DNA of 64,000 nt from Aurifilum marmelostoma (lineage: Eukaryota > Ascomycota > Sordariomycetes > Diaporthales > Cryphonectriaceae): positions 620,001 through 684,000 of the forward strand of contig JAMXSV010000021.1 of NCBI GenBank assembly GCA_027559495.1, read 5' to 3'. This document shows positions 36,025 through 46,881 of the stretch, one piece after another; the stretch's first letter is position 1; every line of letters begins with the position of its first letter. The translations under genes and the position numbers were made by a program. The notes beneath the pieces were generated by a model. The model saw nothing but the letters and a program-made list of their open reading frames with translations, searched no databases and was not told the DNA's origin.

Positions 36025-37078
36025 ATGGCTGCTGCGTCGGCGCTGCACCATCGCGTGCTGGTGCTGGGAAGGGCATCTAAAGGCGTCTCTCGCGTGGCGG
36101 CCAGAAACTTTGGTGGTTCCAAACAAGCATTGCTTCTTCACACACCTGCCTCGCCGCTACAGACCAGGCTCGTCATCCCACTGGCGTCAAGAGATGCTCG
36201 TCGCCGTGAGTGGACCACCTCCAGGATCCTTGGTGGCTGAGCGGTCGAGCTGACTTGTCGAAATCCTCAAAGGACTCTTCCATAACACACCTGCCCGCAG
36301 ACTTTTCGAGGCACCAGAACAGGCAGTGGCGGTGTGTGTAGGCATTGCGTCGGGCTGGATCGTCATGGGTTTCATTCGCAGAATACTCGCACAGAGGGCC
36401 GCAGCGAGACTTGACTTCAGCAACCTCCCTCCGGCCTCGTGGATCCTCGACCATGACCAATCGACATTGACCGGGACCTCGGTTGCCATTGATACGGGTT
36501 TCAACATAGCCAGATCTCGGCCTCTGGACCGACAGCACGAGGCCTTTCGAGAGGCCACCTTTCAGCTTCCTTACGAGGTAGCCCGGCTCAACAAGGCCGC
36601 CCCAGAGTTCAAGCTCGAGGACATGGGACCGGTGCCACCCATTCCCGAGGCATGGAGCGAATTCGTGCCTGAGAGCGTTTCCAGGTCCGATCCCGTCTTC
36701 GATCCGCAGGCCGACGCGCGTGTCTTTCTGTATTTTCCAGATGGGGCCACCAAGGCCACTGCTGCCTTTGTGGCTGTCAACACCGACTTCGAAACTCCGC
36801 TGGTCGCCCTAAAGAATGGGTCCAATGTGGCACCATCCCCAAACCATGCCGTCTTGTTCCAGCAGGCGTTGAAGTCGTGGACCGCTTGGTACCTGGTCAG
36901 CGGCGTCGAGAAACCAGATGTGCTTGAGCAGATCGAGCCAGGAAAGCTCCCGGTCATCTTCCTGTTTCGAGAGAAAGCTAGTACATGTGTGTTCGACACT
37001 GAAACGCAGACTTTTGAGAATCTGGCCTCGATGAGCCTGGTACTTGGGTTCGGGGGGAAGAATGCCGACAGTCCTTGA
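36025..37078 (+). CDS. Predicted mitochondrial single-pass membrane protein, unknown function
   Basis: Two exons (36025-36205, 36273-37078; 67 nt intron) give 328 residues. The first about 75 residues are rich in Arg, Ala and Leu with almost no acidic residues (LGRASKGVSRVAARNFGG, then RRLFHNTPARR), which is a strong mitochondrial presequence. A single membrane segment follows (AVCVGIASGWIVMGFI, about residues 80-95). The rest is a soluble domain with PPIPEAWSEFVPESV, ARVFLYFPDGATKAT and KLPVIFLFREKAS, mixed alpha/beta in character. The intron 3' site is TCAAAG; it was chosen because it alone joins the presequence to the downstream frame without a stop. I do not recognise the family. Inner-membrane location with the domain in the intermembrane space or matrix is inference. 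Confidence 0.7.
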
Positions 37079-37980
37079 TATCCACGTGCACGGGTGCCTG
37101 CACGGTCTCAGGATCGCACACGCACGACATTTGGCATACCCAGCATTACAAGCATTGGGCATGCAGATGGTACCAGAAGGATAGCCAGGGGTTCTACAAG
37201 AATTACGATCGAAGGAAGAGGAGGCGTTGGTATGCTGCTGTTTTGAGGAGCCATGGTACAAGGTGATGATGATGCCTCCGTCACGACCTTGAGTGTGTGA
37301 CTAGTAGGTATGCGTGCAGAATCCTTATTTTCACCTATACAACACTACACCACACTGTACTACACCTCATCTATGTCTGCTGCCGTCCATGGTTGTGGTA
37401 CATTGGTGGGGCTTCACTTACGGTTGCTAGGCAGATCATGAACGCGATGGCCCTCTAGCGAGGAGGCCATACCTATTCTCACTACTGCAGACTCCATTAT
37501 CACATGTGATGTGAGATCAAAACTACATTTTATTTGGGTTGTCCTAGTTTGGGATCAAGGCTTCTTCACTTCCTCACTAGCCTGAAGCTTGGTCTCGAAT
37601 CCAGACCACTGGAGTCTGCGACGGCGCGGCCCGCCAGGTCAAAACAAGACGGCCTGGAGCGGGCACTAGGGGGTACCCAAACACCGACGACGGGCGAATA
37701 TGAGGCCATAGAGACTATCACGACATGAATCTGGCATCGCTTCTCTACTCCTTCGGGCCTGGTGGGATCACACGCGTTCCTCAATCGAGACCTGGTGATT
37801 AATCTCGTGCTGACCGCGTATTTGTTTTTCTTCTATATAATCCCACCACCGCCGCCTCCCTCAGAGGACCCGTTTCTCTTCTCTCCGTCCTTCTCTCTTC
37901 CTCTCGAAATACTCTACCAAACTCTCAGCCATCTCACAACCTCTCATCTCGCTCACAAGACTAGTCACTACACAATCACA
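37079..37980. other. Intergenic region
   Basis: About 0.9 kb with no supported gene. It holds the 3' flank of the mitochondrial protein gene and, from about 37830, a CT-rich leader just before the next ATG. Confidence 0.55.
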
Positions 37981-39946
37981 ATGCCTCCATCTCCCATTGT
38001 TCCCTGCGTCGGCCTTTCGAGGTCTGCGGTTCCAGTCCGCACTTCCTATGCCCCCATATCTCTTAAGAAAAGCCCTACGCGGCACCAAAAAAAGAAGATC
38101 GCCAGATTCATTTCGCCATCTAACAGCCCAGAGCCGGCCCTACAATCTACTACAGCAGACACCAACAACCTACAGCACGACGACGACGGCCGGGATGGCG
38201 CTCGCGTCCACTTCCCTGGCGACAGCTCTCCAGCCAAGCCGACCACTCGTTTGATCCCAAAGTCCCTGCTTGCCGCTCGTTCTGTTGACCTTGCACAGCT
38301 CTCGCCCCAGCGGCTCGCCTCCTTCAAGGCAGCTATGTCCAACTTTGAGTCGCTCCTTGATGCTGCCATGGCCTCGCCTTCCAAGACCCGTTCTTCTTCT
38401 TCTTCTCCTCCTCCTCCTCCTCCTCGTTCCTCCCCTCCCGCTCCTTCTCCCGCTCCTTCCCCCGCTCCTTCCCCCGCTCCTTCCCCCGCTCCCGCTCCCG
38501 CTCCCGCTCCTGCTCCTCAGTCATTCGTTCCTGCATCTCCTCCTCCCCCCTGCTCCTCAGCCAGCCACTGCTGCTCCTTCTTCCCCTGCTCGGCCAGTCT
38601 CACCCATCGTCACTCGTGCACTGCCCAGCAAGGCCCCTCTCCCAACCACTCCGCTCCGCACCTTGGGTCTCCCTCCTACCAGGGACGGCGCTGACCCTTC
38701 CCCCAAGGGACGACGAGAGCTCCGTCAAGTCGCCAAGTTGGCGGCTGCCCAGTGGGTCGAGCACTCTCGCAGTCCCGATGCCAACCTGCCACTCGCTTCA
38801 TCTCCAGTCTGGTCCGCTCGTTCGCAGTCTACGGGGAGCTCTGGGGTCACCACTGTTCGCAGCCCGGGCTCCAACTCTGCTGTCGACTCCCAAAATGCCT
38901 CCCCCCGCTGCATTCCACTCCCTGACGGTTCATCCCTCTTCGGCACGATCGCAGGCCTTCGTTTCTGGAGAATGCCCAAGAGAAGCACACGCACCTTCAC
39001 CAACATTCTTTCAGAGAACTGGCCCGATTTCCTGTCGCCGACGCCCAGGGCTCGGTTTGCATCCATCGACGACTGGCTCGATGATGTGCCTGACGCCTCC
39101 CCTCCGCGTCGAGATGTCCCTTCTTTCCTAGCTCGTGTGTCTCCTGTGCCCAGCTCGCTCTTTTCCTCCAAACGTGGCTCCTCCAGAGCATCCTCGCGAG
39201 CCCGTGGCCTCCCTGTCATGTCCCCACTCGCTTCGTCCAGTGGTTCAGCCTCAGCCTCGTCATCATCACGATGCACTACATCCGTCGACAAGTGGCTCGA
39301 TGACCAGTACGGCTCCATGGCACCTACACCTGCCATGTCCACTCCCTCAGACCGGCCAGCGCCTGGGCGTCTATATGATTTCCCACCCGTGCCATCTTCA
39401 CTCTTTTCGTCCTCGCCCGGATCTCCTAGCGGTTCTGAACAGCCAGAGTTTGGCATTCCCGTCATCGCACGTGTCACCCCTTCTTTTGAGACATCCTCGT
39501 CTGCAGGTCTTGATGACTCTGCCCGTCGTTTACTGTGCTCTCCCTCGCCGACTCCAGCATCACCTCTACCTCTCGTTTCTGCCCCGGCCCCAGTCATTCG
39601 CTCACCTCCGACTCCCGTCATTCCTTCTCCTGCAGTCACTCGCTTCACTTGGATGCCGAGCCTGGACTTCAGTCCTCCGGTCGCTTCCAAGCTGCTTCCT
39701 GTCCGGCCAACCGCGCCGAAGCCCATCACCACTCATGCATTCCTGCCGCCTCCTGCGACCCCCTCTCCTCCTCCGCGGCCACGAAAGCCCACACTCGTTC
39801 CGCCATTCCGACCTCCCATCACCATGGCTCCCCCTCCCTCAGCCACGGCATCTTCTTCTGCTCCTACATTCTCTTGGAAGATGGCTGCCGGTATCGCCGC
39901 TGGTGCCTTCGCTCTCGGATGCGTCGCCGCTCGCTACCTCTTTTAG
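37981..39946 (+). CDS. Pro/Ser-rich predicted tail-anchored protein, with an apparent frameshift
   Basis: The N-terminal frame (from ATG 37981) and the C-terminal frame (stop 39946) differ by one base. They meet at a C6 run at 38545-38550; with five C the frame would run on as one protein of about 654 residues. The N-terminal part has a basic patch (RHQKKKIARF) and a Pro/Ala/Ser repeat. The C-terminal part has two related modules: SIDDWLDD...VPSSLFSSKRGS and SVDKWLDD...VPSSLFSSSPGS, each about 75-85 residues. The last 24 residues (KMAAGIAAGAFALGCVAARYLF) form one membrane segment ending at the C terminus, the mark of a tail-anchored protein. No consensus intron explains the shift. I do not recognise the family; low-complexity content makes homology hard to judge. 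Confidence 0.65.
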
Positions 39947-40982
39947 TCGCACGCACTCTCTTTTTGTCTTTTCCCTTTTTTTTTTTTTTTCTGGTGCAGG
40001 TCATCAATTCACTCGTTCCATATCTGTCTGCATACACTTTTCACTCTCTCAAGGCTTGATCTCGTCTGTCTTTCTCACTGTGAGTTCCCCCTCCCCCGGG
40101 CGACAGAAACCGGACTCTGCGACCTCCACGTGGTGTCGCCTGGGAACCTCCTCTCCTCTCGATTCGTCGCAGAGGAAAGGAGAGCCAGCAGCAGAGACGT
40201 AGCTATTGTATCCTCTATCTTTATCTTTACCTTTGTTTGAAGCAGCTGACAATTGAACACATATGATCGGTTGTTCTTCTGCACATGACGTGGCTGTAAC
40301 TTACTGCCACTACACTCTTGAGCACCACGGACAGTCAGTTTGACATGTCGCTTGTTGGAGCAGTTCTCCTCCTGAAACGTGGCCTGGTCGACCAGAGTCG
40401 TGAGCGCCCCTGTGCCCCGCATTTGTTGGACAGTACTGCTGTTACTTGTCAAGGATGATTGATCTGAGGAGGAGGGGGAAACAGCCTCGAGGTTACATTG
40501 TATGTAACAAGAGTGGACAATTAGAAACTATTCGAAGGTTCCTCGCGTCTCATGGCCCACCTATGTCTCTCCTTGCGGTCGATCATTGGATCGGGTTATA
40601 TCGTATTGCGGGCGCCGGATCAACTGCGAGGCCGCGAATCCAGGGTCCACAAAGTGGTCCCGCGCCGGAGCGAGCAGAGCCCTGTACAAGAAGAACCTCT
40701 GAAGCAGGAGGAAAAAGACACCTTGCTGACTAAAAGGCAATCATGATGTGGCACCAGGTGAGAGAGCGAGACATAATTATGATAAATACTAAGTGGAAGG
40801 TCGTCGGTGTTAGCTCTACCAGCCTGCCTTTGGATGTAAAAGGCCAACAAACATCTCTCGACACTTCGCTGTCCCTTTCTCTGTCTGCAATCAGCCGCCT
40901 TTTGTTTTCTCTCCTTCTTCCTCCACTCGATTCAACCTCCTTGACAACAACGACTTGTTTGGTTCCAATCAGTTGATACATC
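39947..40982. other. Intergenic region
   Basis: 3' flank of the tail-anchored protein gene (with a T16 run near 39979) and promoter of the GST gene, which ends in a CT-rich leader before ATG 40983. No gene seen. Confidence 0.55.
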
Positions 40983-41729
40983 ATGGCTCCCTTCGGCAAG
41001 GTCTATTCATACCCCAACAACTTTCGGGTGCAACGTGTAAGTTTCCATCTTATGATATATACTCTCGAGAGATGACCGCAGGTGACCCACTGGTGTACTG
41101 TGCTAAATTTTCCTGCGAAGATGCAAGTCATCGCTGCTCTGAACGGCCTGGAGCTCGAGCTTCCCGAGTTCCAGATGGGAACCACAAACCGGACCCCCGA
41201 GTTCCTCGCCAAGTTCCCCTTCGGCAAGGTCCCCACCTTTGAGGGGGCCGATGGCCTCTGCCTCGCCGAGGGCGCCGCCATCGCGGAATACCTCGCCGCT
41301 TCGGGCCCCAAGGCGGGCCAGCTTCTCGGCGACGACCCCAAGACCAGAGCCAAGATCAGCGAGTGGGCTTTTTTCACCGAGTCCGAGCTCGTCGCCAACG
41401 CCAACCCGTGGTTATACATCTTCCTCAAGATGAGCCAGTACGACGAGGCCCAGCACGGCAAGTCCGCGGCCGCGTTCGAGCGCGCCCTGGGCAAGGTCGA
41501 GAATGCGGTCAAGGGCGGCAAGAAGTTCCTGGTCGGGGACCAGCTGACCTTTGCCGACCTGATGGTCTCGGCCTCCCTGTTCTTCGCGTCCATGTTCTTG
41601 CTGGATGCCGAGATGAGGAAGAACCACCCCGCCACCATCGAGTACCTGAAGGGCATCGCGGCTACTCCTGAATTTGCAAAGGCTTTTGGTGAGTACAAGC
41701 CTTGCGAAGTCCGGTTCAAGGGCCAGTAA
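40983..41729 (+). CDS. Glutathione S-transferase, eEF1B-gamma N-domain-like
   Basis: Two exons (40983-41036, 41121-41729; 84 nt intron) give 220 residues, the size of a stand-alone GST. The N-terminal thioredoxin-like half has MAPFGKVYSYPNNFRVQR, LNGLELELPEF, TPEFLAKFPFGKVPTFEG and the glutathione-binding Glu-Gly/Ala block LCLAEGAAIAEYLA. The helical C-terminal half has the N-capping/core block FLVGDQLTFADLMVSASL. The closest family is the GST domain of elongation factor 1B gamma, but the C-terminal EF1G domain is absent, so this is a separate GST rather than the translation factor. It is strongly codon-biased (GC3-rich), suggesting high expression. Detoxification or stress role is inferred from the family. 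Confidence 0.92.
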
Positions 41730-41934
41730 GAATTGGTGACAGCATCATCATCATTACTATCATGACATGGGATTGAGGAGAATCAAAAGAATGGTAGGAG
41801 CGGAAAAATACGATAAATATACATATATTCTCCTGCAGATGTTCACTCGTATGAACCAGTTTCCGACAACATACATAAATATGCACATATGTGTCTCGAA
41901 AAAAAAAAAACGCATCGATACGTCCCTCTCTTGA

Positions 41935-43424
41935 TCAAGTCAGGGTGGGAACGTGCCAGGCCCCATCCCACTGGCTCAAGTTCACCTGGCTAGAGCTGAC
42001 CTGGATATCCCCGGGAGCGGTGCTGCTGTTGAGCAAGAAGTAGTTGATATACGTGTCCAGGTCCGTGGTCTGCGCGCTGGGGAACGCACAGTGGGCATGG
42101 CCGCCGACGAGCGAGAAGCCAAAGTTGTCCGGGACGCCATAGGCCTTGTAGATGACCCTCCCGGCCTCCATGCAGCCGGTCGTGGAGACGGGGCCCAGCC
42201 AGTCAATGTCGTTCTCGATGACGAAGAGGCCCCTGGGCACGATCAGGGCCGCGAGCATGTGGTGGTCCTCGGGGATGGCCGAGGTCTCGTTGACGTAGGC
42301 GTTGAAGCGGGGCGAGAACCAGGCGTTCTCGGTCACGATCTCGTGGGCGGTCTGGATGTTGGCGCCTGCTGCGAACTGGGCGTCGCTGATGCGCCAGCAC
42401 TAGATGTTTTTGTGTTGCTTCAGCAAGAGAGGAACATACTTGAAGGACAAAAACAAAAAGAGAGGAGGAGAGGGGGAGAGGGGGATCACAGCTGAAAGCT
42501 GATTGTCACTTACCGCTGCACCTCCTGAACCACTCTCCTGCGGTACAGTCAAGGCGATCCGCTTGACCAGGGCACCGACGATGAAAGCACCCTTGCCGTT
42601 GCGCGAGCAGCCTGTCACACCAAGGCGTGTTGTATCAATGCCAGACGTGGCATTGACTTGTTCCAGGGCCTTATTTTTTTTTTTTTTTTCAAAGTCTTGT
42701 TAGATGGGTTCAAGGTGGAGAGAGAGGAGAGGCCATCATCGTCATCAGAGTCGACTTGGAATGCATGAGACAGGAGGAAAGGGAAGAAAGAAAATAAAAG
42801 AAGAAAATAAGAAAAGAAGCTCACGTCAATAAGTCTGTCGACGCCCCACGCCCACGCAGTCAGAGCACCAGCGCTGTGATTAGCCCCAAAGAGCGTAAAG
42901 AACTTGCCGACGCCGTGCGAAGCAGATGAGTCCTGGGCAGCAAAGTCGTCATTGTTAAAGGTGATGGTGGCCACGCCGGCGGGGATGGGGATGGAGGAGC
43001 CGCCGATGGTGATGAAGGCAGGGAACGGCCCGTTGCCGGAGGGCTTGGAGACGGACGCCGTGTAGCTGACAGAGTTGCTGCCCACGGTGACGGCCACGGT
43101 CAGGGTGTTGCCGGAGAGGGTCCCCTTGACCGAGTCGGCCGGGCCGGGGTAGTCGCCCAGCTCGTACTGCTGGAAGATCCTGCTGATCTCCTGGGCGCGG
43201 CAGTCGAACTCGGCCCTGGTGGTGACGTTTGCGCCCGAGGCCGTCACGAACGGGTCCGGGAGGCTGGACACGCTCACGGTCGGGTAGCTCGAGGCCACGC
43301 TGCAGGTGGCGGTCGAGGACTGCCGCGGGACGAGCTCGACGTGTTCTGGCTCTGGGCGGGCGAGGGAGGAACCTGCCAGGGAGGAGAGGAGGAGCGGGAG
43401 GCAGATCTGTGCCGGGGAGAACAT
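41935..43424 (-). CDS. 4-O-methyl-glucuronoyl methylesterase (CE15), secreted
   Basis: Cleaves the ester bond between lignin alcohols and glucuronic acid side chains of xylan; an extracellular plant-cell-wall enzyme. Three exons (43424-42825, 42669-42514, 42399-41935) give 406 residues. Residues 1-22 are a signal peptide (ICLPLLLSSLAGSSLA), then a short pro-segment ending at VPRQ. CSVASSYPTVSVSSLPDPF opens the catalytic domain. The nucleophile is in the CE15 signature GCSRNGKGAF; VPQESGSGGAAC is the next family block; the catalytic His is in VGGHAHCAFP. There is no carbohydrate-binding module. Introns are 155 and 114 nt; the first has long poly-pyrimidine runs. This gene indicates that the organism attacks lignified plant tissue. 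Confidence 0.93.
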
Positions 43425-44407
43425 TGTGATGGTTGGAATCAAGAACAAATAATGGCTAATTATGTTTAGGGACAGGAGTTTGCTCTGCGCAGGTAGGTTC
43501 TCGTTGATACACCCTTTTTTTTTTTTCTTTTTTTTTTTTCTTGAATGGCTTGTGGGGAATGAATGACAGGGCAGCCAGGTCCGGCAGTTTATATGTTTCG
43601 AAAAGGGATGAGCACCTCTGATCGGTTTGATATAAATAAAGGCTCGGTACCGGAGCCATGGTCTGGCCGGGCTGTGGTGGTCTGTTTGAGCGCACATATA
43701 AAGAGAGACAACTTTATTCCATACGAACCATGTTATATTCCGCCTAATCTAGGGAACGGGTCCCTCCGTATGGCACCTCGGACGATCGGATGTGAGACTA
43801 AAGAAGAGGAAAAGAACTGTTACTGTTACTATTTACCCTTGGCTGTTGCTCGCAACCTTACCTGACTGGCAGTTAATTACAACAATCGCCACAATATCAT
43901 CTTCAGGTGGAAGCCTATCGACCAACTCGTGTACCAAGATATTGTCCCTCCTCCTCTTATAGTTATTGACACACAGACAAGAGACAACTCTTGGACGGAT
44001 CCTACATGTGACGCCCGTGTGTGTTGAAAATGGTTGGGTCGATTGAGTGCGAGGTGAGGAGCCTGACAAGCATTGGGATGTCAACTTAGCCTATTCTCTC
44101 GGCGGCGATCTGCCGAAGTTTTCTGGATACAACTATTAATATTGGTCTGATGGCTGCTTGACGACGGTTACATGGGGTGTACCGAGAATGTGGTTGTTGA
44201 GAGCCCAAAGGGGACTGGAATTGGAATCACTTTACCATTTTTGGATGTGAGGGAAAATAAATAATTATAGTCATTTTAGAGGGGGTGGAGGGCGGTCACT
44301 CTTGTGTGGGTAATAGTTGAGGTCAGATATATCTGTCCGTTCAGTGCAGACCGTGTACGTAAAACAAATCCATAATAAATCCAAAATAAGAAATAATCAG
44401 ATCCGGC
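43425..44407. other. Intergenic region upstream of CE15 gene
   Basis: About 1 kb; CE15 promoter with T9 and T10 runs near 43517-43540, and the 3' flank of the SDR gene. No gene seen. Confidence 0.55.
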
Positions 44408-45520
44408 TTATTGACCATGCAACGTGGTTCGTATGTCCTCTACCAGGCCTCTCTGCCAGTCATCGCGTGTCCTCGTCGGCTTCCACCCCAATCTCCTGGC
44501 CACGCTTGAGACTGTCCGCGAGTTGCCCGATAGTCCCAGCTCCAGCATATCCTCGTCCACCTCCTCCAGATACGACGAGAAGATCTTGACCCCTTGCTCC
44601 AGGCTGACACTTTCCACCCGGCGGTCCTTGACCCCGCCCTCCTCTAGACACACTTCTGCGATGCCTTCAGCAATGTCCGTCCAGCTGAAGCGCCCACCCG
44701 TGCAGAAGATGATCCCTTTCTTCGCTCTGGGCAGACTGGCCCCTCCATTCTCCGATATTTCCAAGACAATAATCCTGTACAGTGCAGCAAGATCCTCCAC
44801 ATGCAGGAAATCCCTGATGCCTGTCCCGTCCCCCAAGACCACAGCACGCCCATGTGCCAAACTACTCCGCACGTACGACGGGATCTGAACGCTCATCCTG
44901 TTGAAGAGCCCTGTCCCGGGTCCATAGACAGTAGGCGGCATCACCACCACCGTCTCGACCCCAAGCGCCAGCCCTTGGTCCACCACACCCAGCTCCGTGC
45001 TCCGCTGGATATACGAGTGCACCTCCTCTCGCTCCTTCTCGTACCCATATATATCGTCTCTTTCGTCATCAAACTCCCTGTCTGCATCGCCATCGCCCTC
45101 CTTCTCCTCCACCCACTTCCCTGAGATGGCCTGCTCGGCAAGGTTGGACGTGCCGGATGTGTGAACCATCCACACGTCGCGGCCCGTTGCGGCTTTGCGC
45201 TGCGCGAGGCCACGGAGGATAGCGTGTGCCGAGGCTACGTGGTAGCCGATCCCTGCGTTGATGACTATGTCGTGCTCCGAGGCGACCTGGGTGGTACGTT
45301 CGAGGTCATCTAGGCCAGTGTAAATAATCGGCTGCACGCGGGCGCCGTAGGTGGATGACAGGAGGGTGCCGCGATCGGAGGATTCGCGGATGAGGCAGGT
45401 AATGGTGGTCTTCTCCAGGGCTGGGTGAGAGGCCTTGAGTAGGTTCGTGAGGATGGTTCCGCCGATGTAGCCTGTTGCTCCTGTGAGGAGGATCTTGGTG
45501 GGTGAGGAAGAAGATGCCAT
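44408..45520 (-). CDS. Extended short-chain dehydrogenase / NAD-dependent epimerase-dehydratase
   Basis: A single-exon gene of 370 residues. The Rossmann nucleotide-binding motif TGATGYIGG lies near residue 11. The substrate-side strand VWMVHTSGTSN provides the Ser/Thr position, and the active-site region has DDIYGYEKEREEV, which contains a candidate catalytic Tyr-x3-Lys (YGYEK). VVVMPPTVYGPGTGLFNR and GDGTGIRDFLHVEDLAALY are standard for extended/atypical SDRs. The C-terminal part ends with ARRLGWKPTR. An acidic insert (residues about 145-160) is unusual. An ATG 12 codons upstream (45556) is in frame, but the ATG giving MASSSSPTK is the better start because the Rossmann strand follows directly. 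Substrate unknown. Confidence 0.88.
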   Translation of the reverse strand: MASSSSPTKILLTGATGYIGGTILTNLLKASHPALEKTTITCLIRESSDRGTLLSSTYGARVQPIIYTGLDDLERTTQVASEHDIVINAGIGYHVASAHAILRGLAQRKAATGRDVWMVHTSGTSNLAEQAISGKWVEEKEGDGDADREFDDERDDIYGYEKEREEVHSYIQRSTELGVVDQGLALGVETVVVMPPTVYGPGTGLFNRMSVQIPSYVRSSLAHGRAVVLGDGTGIRDFLHVEDLAALYRIIVLEISENGGASLPRAKKGIIFCTGGRFSWTDIAEGIAEVCLEEGGVKDRRVESVSLEQGVKIFSSYLEEVDEDMLELGLSGNSRTVSSVARRLGWKPTRTRDDWQRGLVEDIRTTLHGQ

Positions 45521-46170
45521 GGTGGAACTTGTGCAGAGACAAGTCCTTGAGAGCACGACAAGCCAAGATTAATAACTAGACATATATATACTAATCTGGA
45601 GACATATATGTGTATTGGGCGTCTTTCTTAAACTTTGATCGCTCAGGTAATTACGGTCTTCCTCCGGATATAAAAACAAGGCGCCACGATGCGGCCGCTC
45701 AGCGTCACTTCTCCGCTATCTCCTGCATTTTGTATTTGAAACACCTTCTATTATTGCACAAATAATATTTCATTTGGAAATGGACCAGTTTCTTCAAAGA
45801 CCGTTCACCACCGAGAGTTTTCCTTTGACAGACAGGGCACGCAGAGAGGCTATTGTCTCTAGGAAAGTGACCTCCAACTCTCAACGCCTTCACTTTCTCA
45901 CTCACCCCAGGCAGCCACAAACGAGAATCACGGCCTCGTAACCCGACAAAAGAGAAGATCTGGGCAAACCCAGGGCCCCATTCCATGATAACTCGTGGGC
46001 TTTCAGATCGGAAAGCAGTTCGATATGGCCCCCGAGGTGTCAGCTGGAAATGCCAATAGCCTGTGTGAAGAAACAAAGTCAACGCGGTATTCCGATGATG
46101 ACAAGGGACACAAAGAAAGATCAATAGAAATAACATATGCTTGTCTGTTCGCAGCGAGGATCAATTTGGC
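45521..46170. other. Intergenic region with a doubtful ORF
   Basis: Promoter of the SDR gene and the 3' flank of the BRI3-like gene, both on the minus strand. An open frame at 45705-46136 is listed separately. Confidence 0.5.
45705..46136 (-). CDS. Doubtful ORF with a zinc-ribbon-like cysteine pattern
   Basis: A 143-codon frame on the minus strand, directly downstream of the BRI3-like gene. Its N terminus (LLIFLCVPC) overlaps that gene's 3' flank and looks like read-through. The C-terminal third has CPVCQRK, about 20 residues, then CNNRRCFKYK, a C-x2-C...C-x4-C arrangement that could bind zinc. Codon usage is unbiased and no splice site links it in frame to the BRI3-like exons. It may be a real short gene, a 3' UTR frame, or chance. 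Confidence 0.25.
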   Translation of the reverse strand: MLFLLIFLCVPCHHRNTALTLFLHTGYWHFQLTPRGPYRTAFRSESPRVIMEWGPGFAQIFSFVGLRGRDSRLWLPGVSEKVKALRVGGHFPRDNSLSACPVCQRKTLGGERSLKKLVHFQMKYYLCNNRRCFKYKMQEIAEK

Positions 46171-46431
46171 TTACTTCTTCCCAGCGTCTGTCGCGCAGCA
46201 GCAACAAAAGAGTGACAGCGGCCAGCAGATGATGGCCAGCAAGACAGCCACAATAAAGCCGATGGTTGGACCTGAGAATAAGCCACAAGCATTATTCAGT
46301 CAATAACAAATCGTCCCAGGGTTGAACCGATGCTTCCTCTTACCGATGATCTTGAAGTGGCACGGGTTGTTCACTCCCGGTCCACACTGTATGCACACCG
46401 GGAACGGGAGGCCAGTGCCGCAGTCAGCCAT
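46171..46431 (-). CDS. 62-residue Cys-rich membrane protein, BRI3-like
   Basis: Two exons (46431-46344, 46271-46171; 72 nt intron) give 62 residues; too short to appear in an ORF list above 60 codons per exon. It reads MADCGTGLPFPVCIQCGP, then CHFKIIG, one hydrophobic segment (PTIGFIVAVLLAIICWPL), and CCCC with a short polar tail ending in Lys-Lys. The order of a Cys-rich cytosolic face, a membrane segment with FP/WP, and a cysteine run is that of brain protein I3 (BRI3) and, loosely, LITAF-type membrane-embedded zinc domains. Splice phase fits exactly (Gly codon split). The role is unknown; endolysosomal membrane association would be the family expectation. The cysteine run is a likely palmitoylation site. 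Confidence 0.75.
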
Positions 46432-46881
46432 CCTTTCTTGGGCTTGTGTTCTTCCTTCTGGACTTGAGTGCACCTTGATGATGAAAGGAACCGCCGACTA
46501 TTGCGTGGGATGGTGATGGGATTAAGACGACAAAGACGGAGGAATTCCACAGGCTACGTGGGCTGTGCATGTCCGGATGAAGCTCGGAGCTTGACGTCAC
46601 GGCGATCGCAAGCAGATGCTACAGTAACGGTTGATTAACCTTATTACTTGGTCGCAAAACCTTCCAGTCGGTCTTTTCCACTCAAGACTCGACTATACGT
46701 GATATATGCAAGGCTGTTGCCTCTTGAACATCGGATTGCATCTGCAATAGCTTGAAGGCCATCTAACCGCTGATTACGATGCGATTACAATAAGAATATA
46801 TTCATTATCGTGAACTTGGCAGCCCAACATCGCTCAAGACTCTGGTCATCAAATATTCCAACACAATCACCTGCCTCTTAG
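46432..46881. other. Intergenic region
   Basis: About 450 bp between the BRI3-like promoter and the 3' end of the next minus-strand gene. AT-rich near 46780; no gene seen. Confidence 0.55.
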
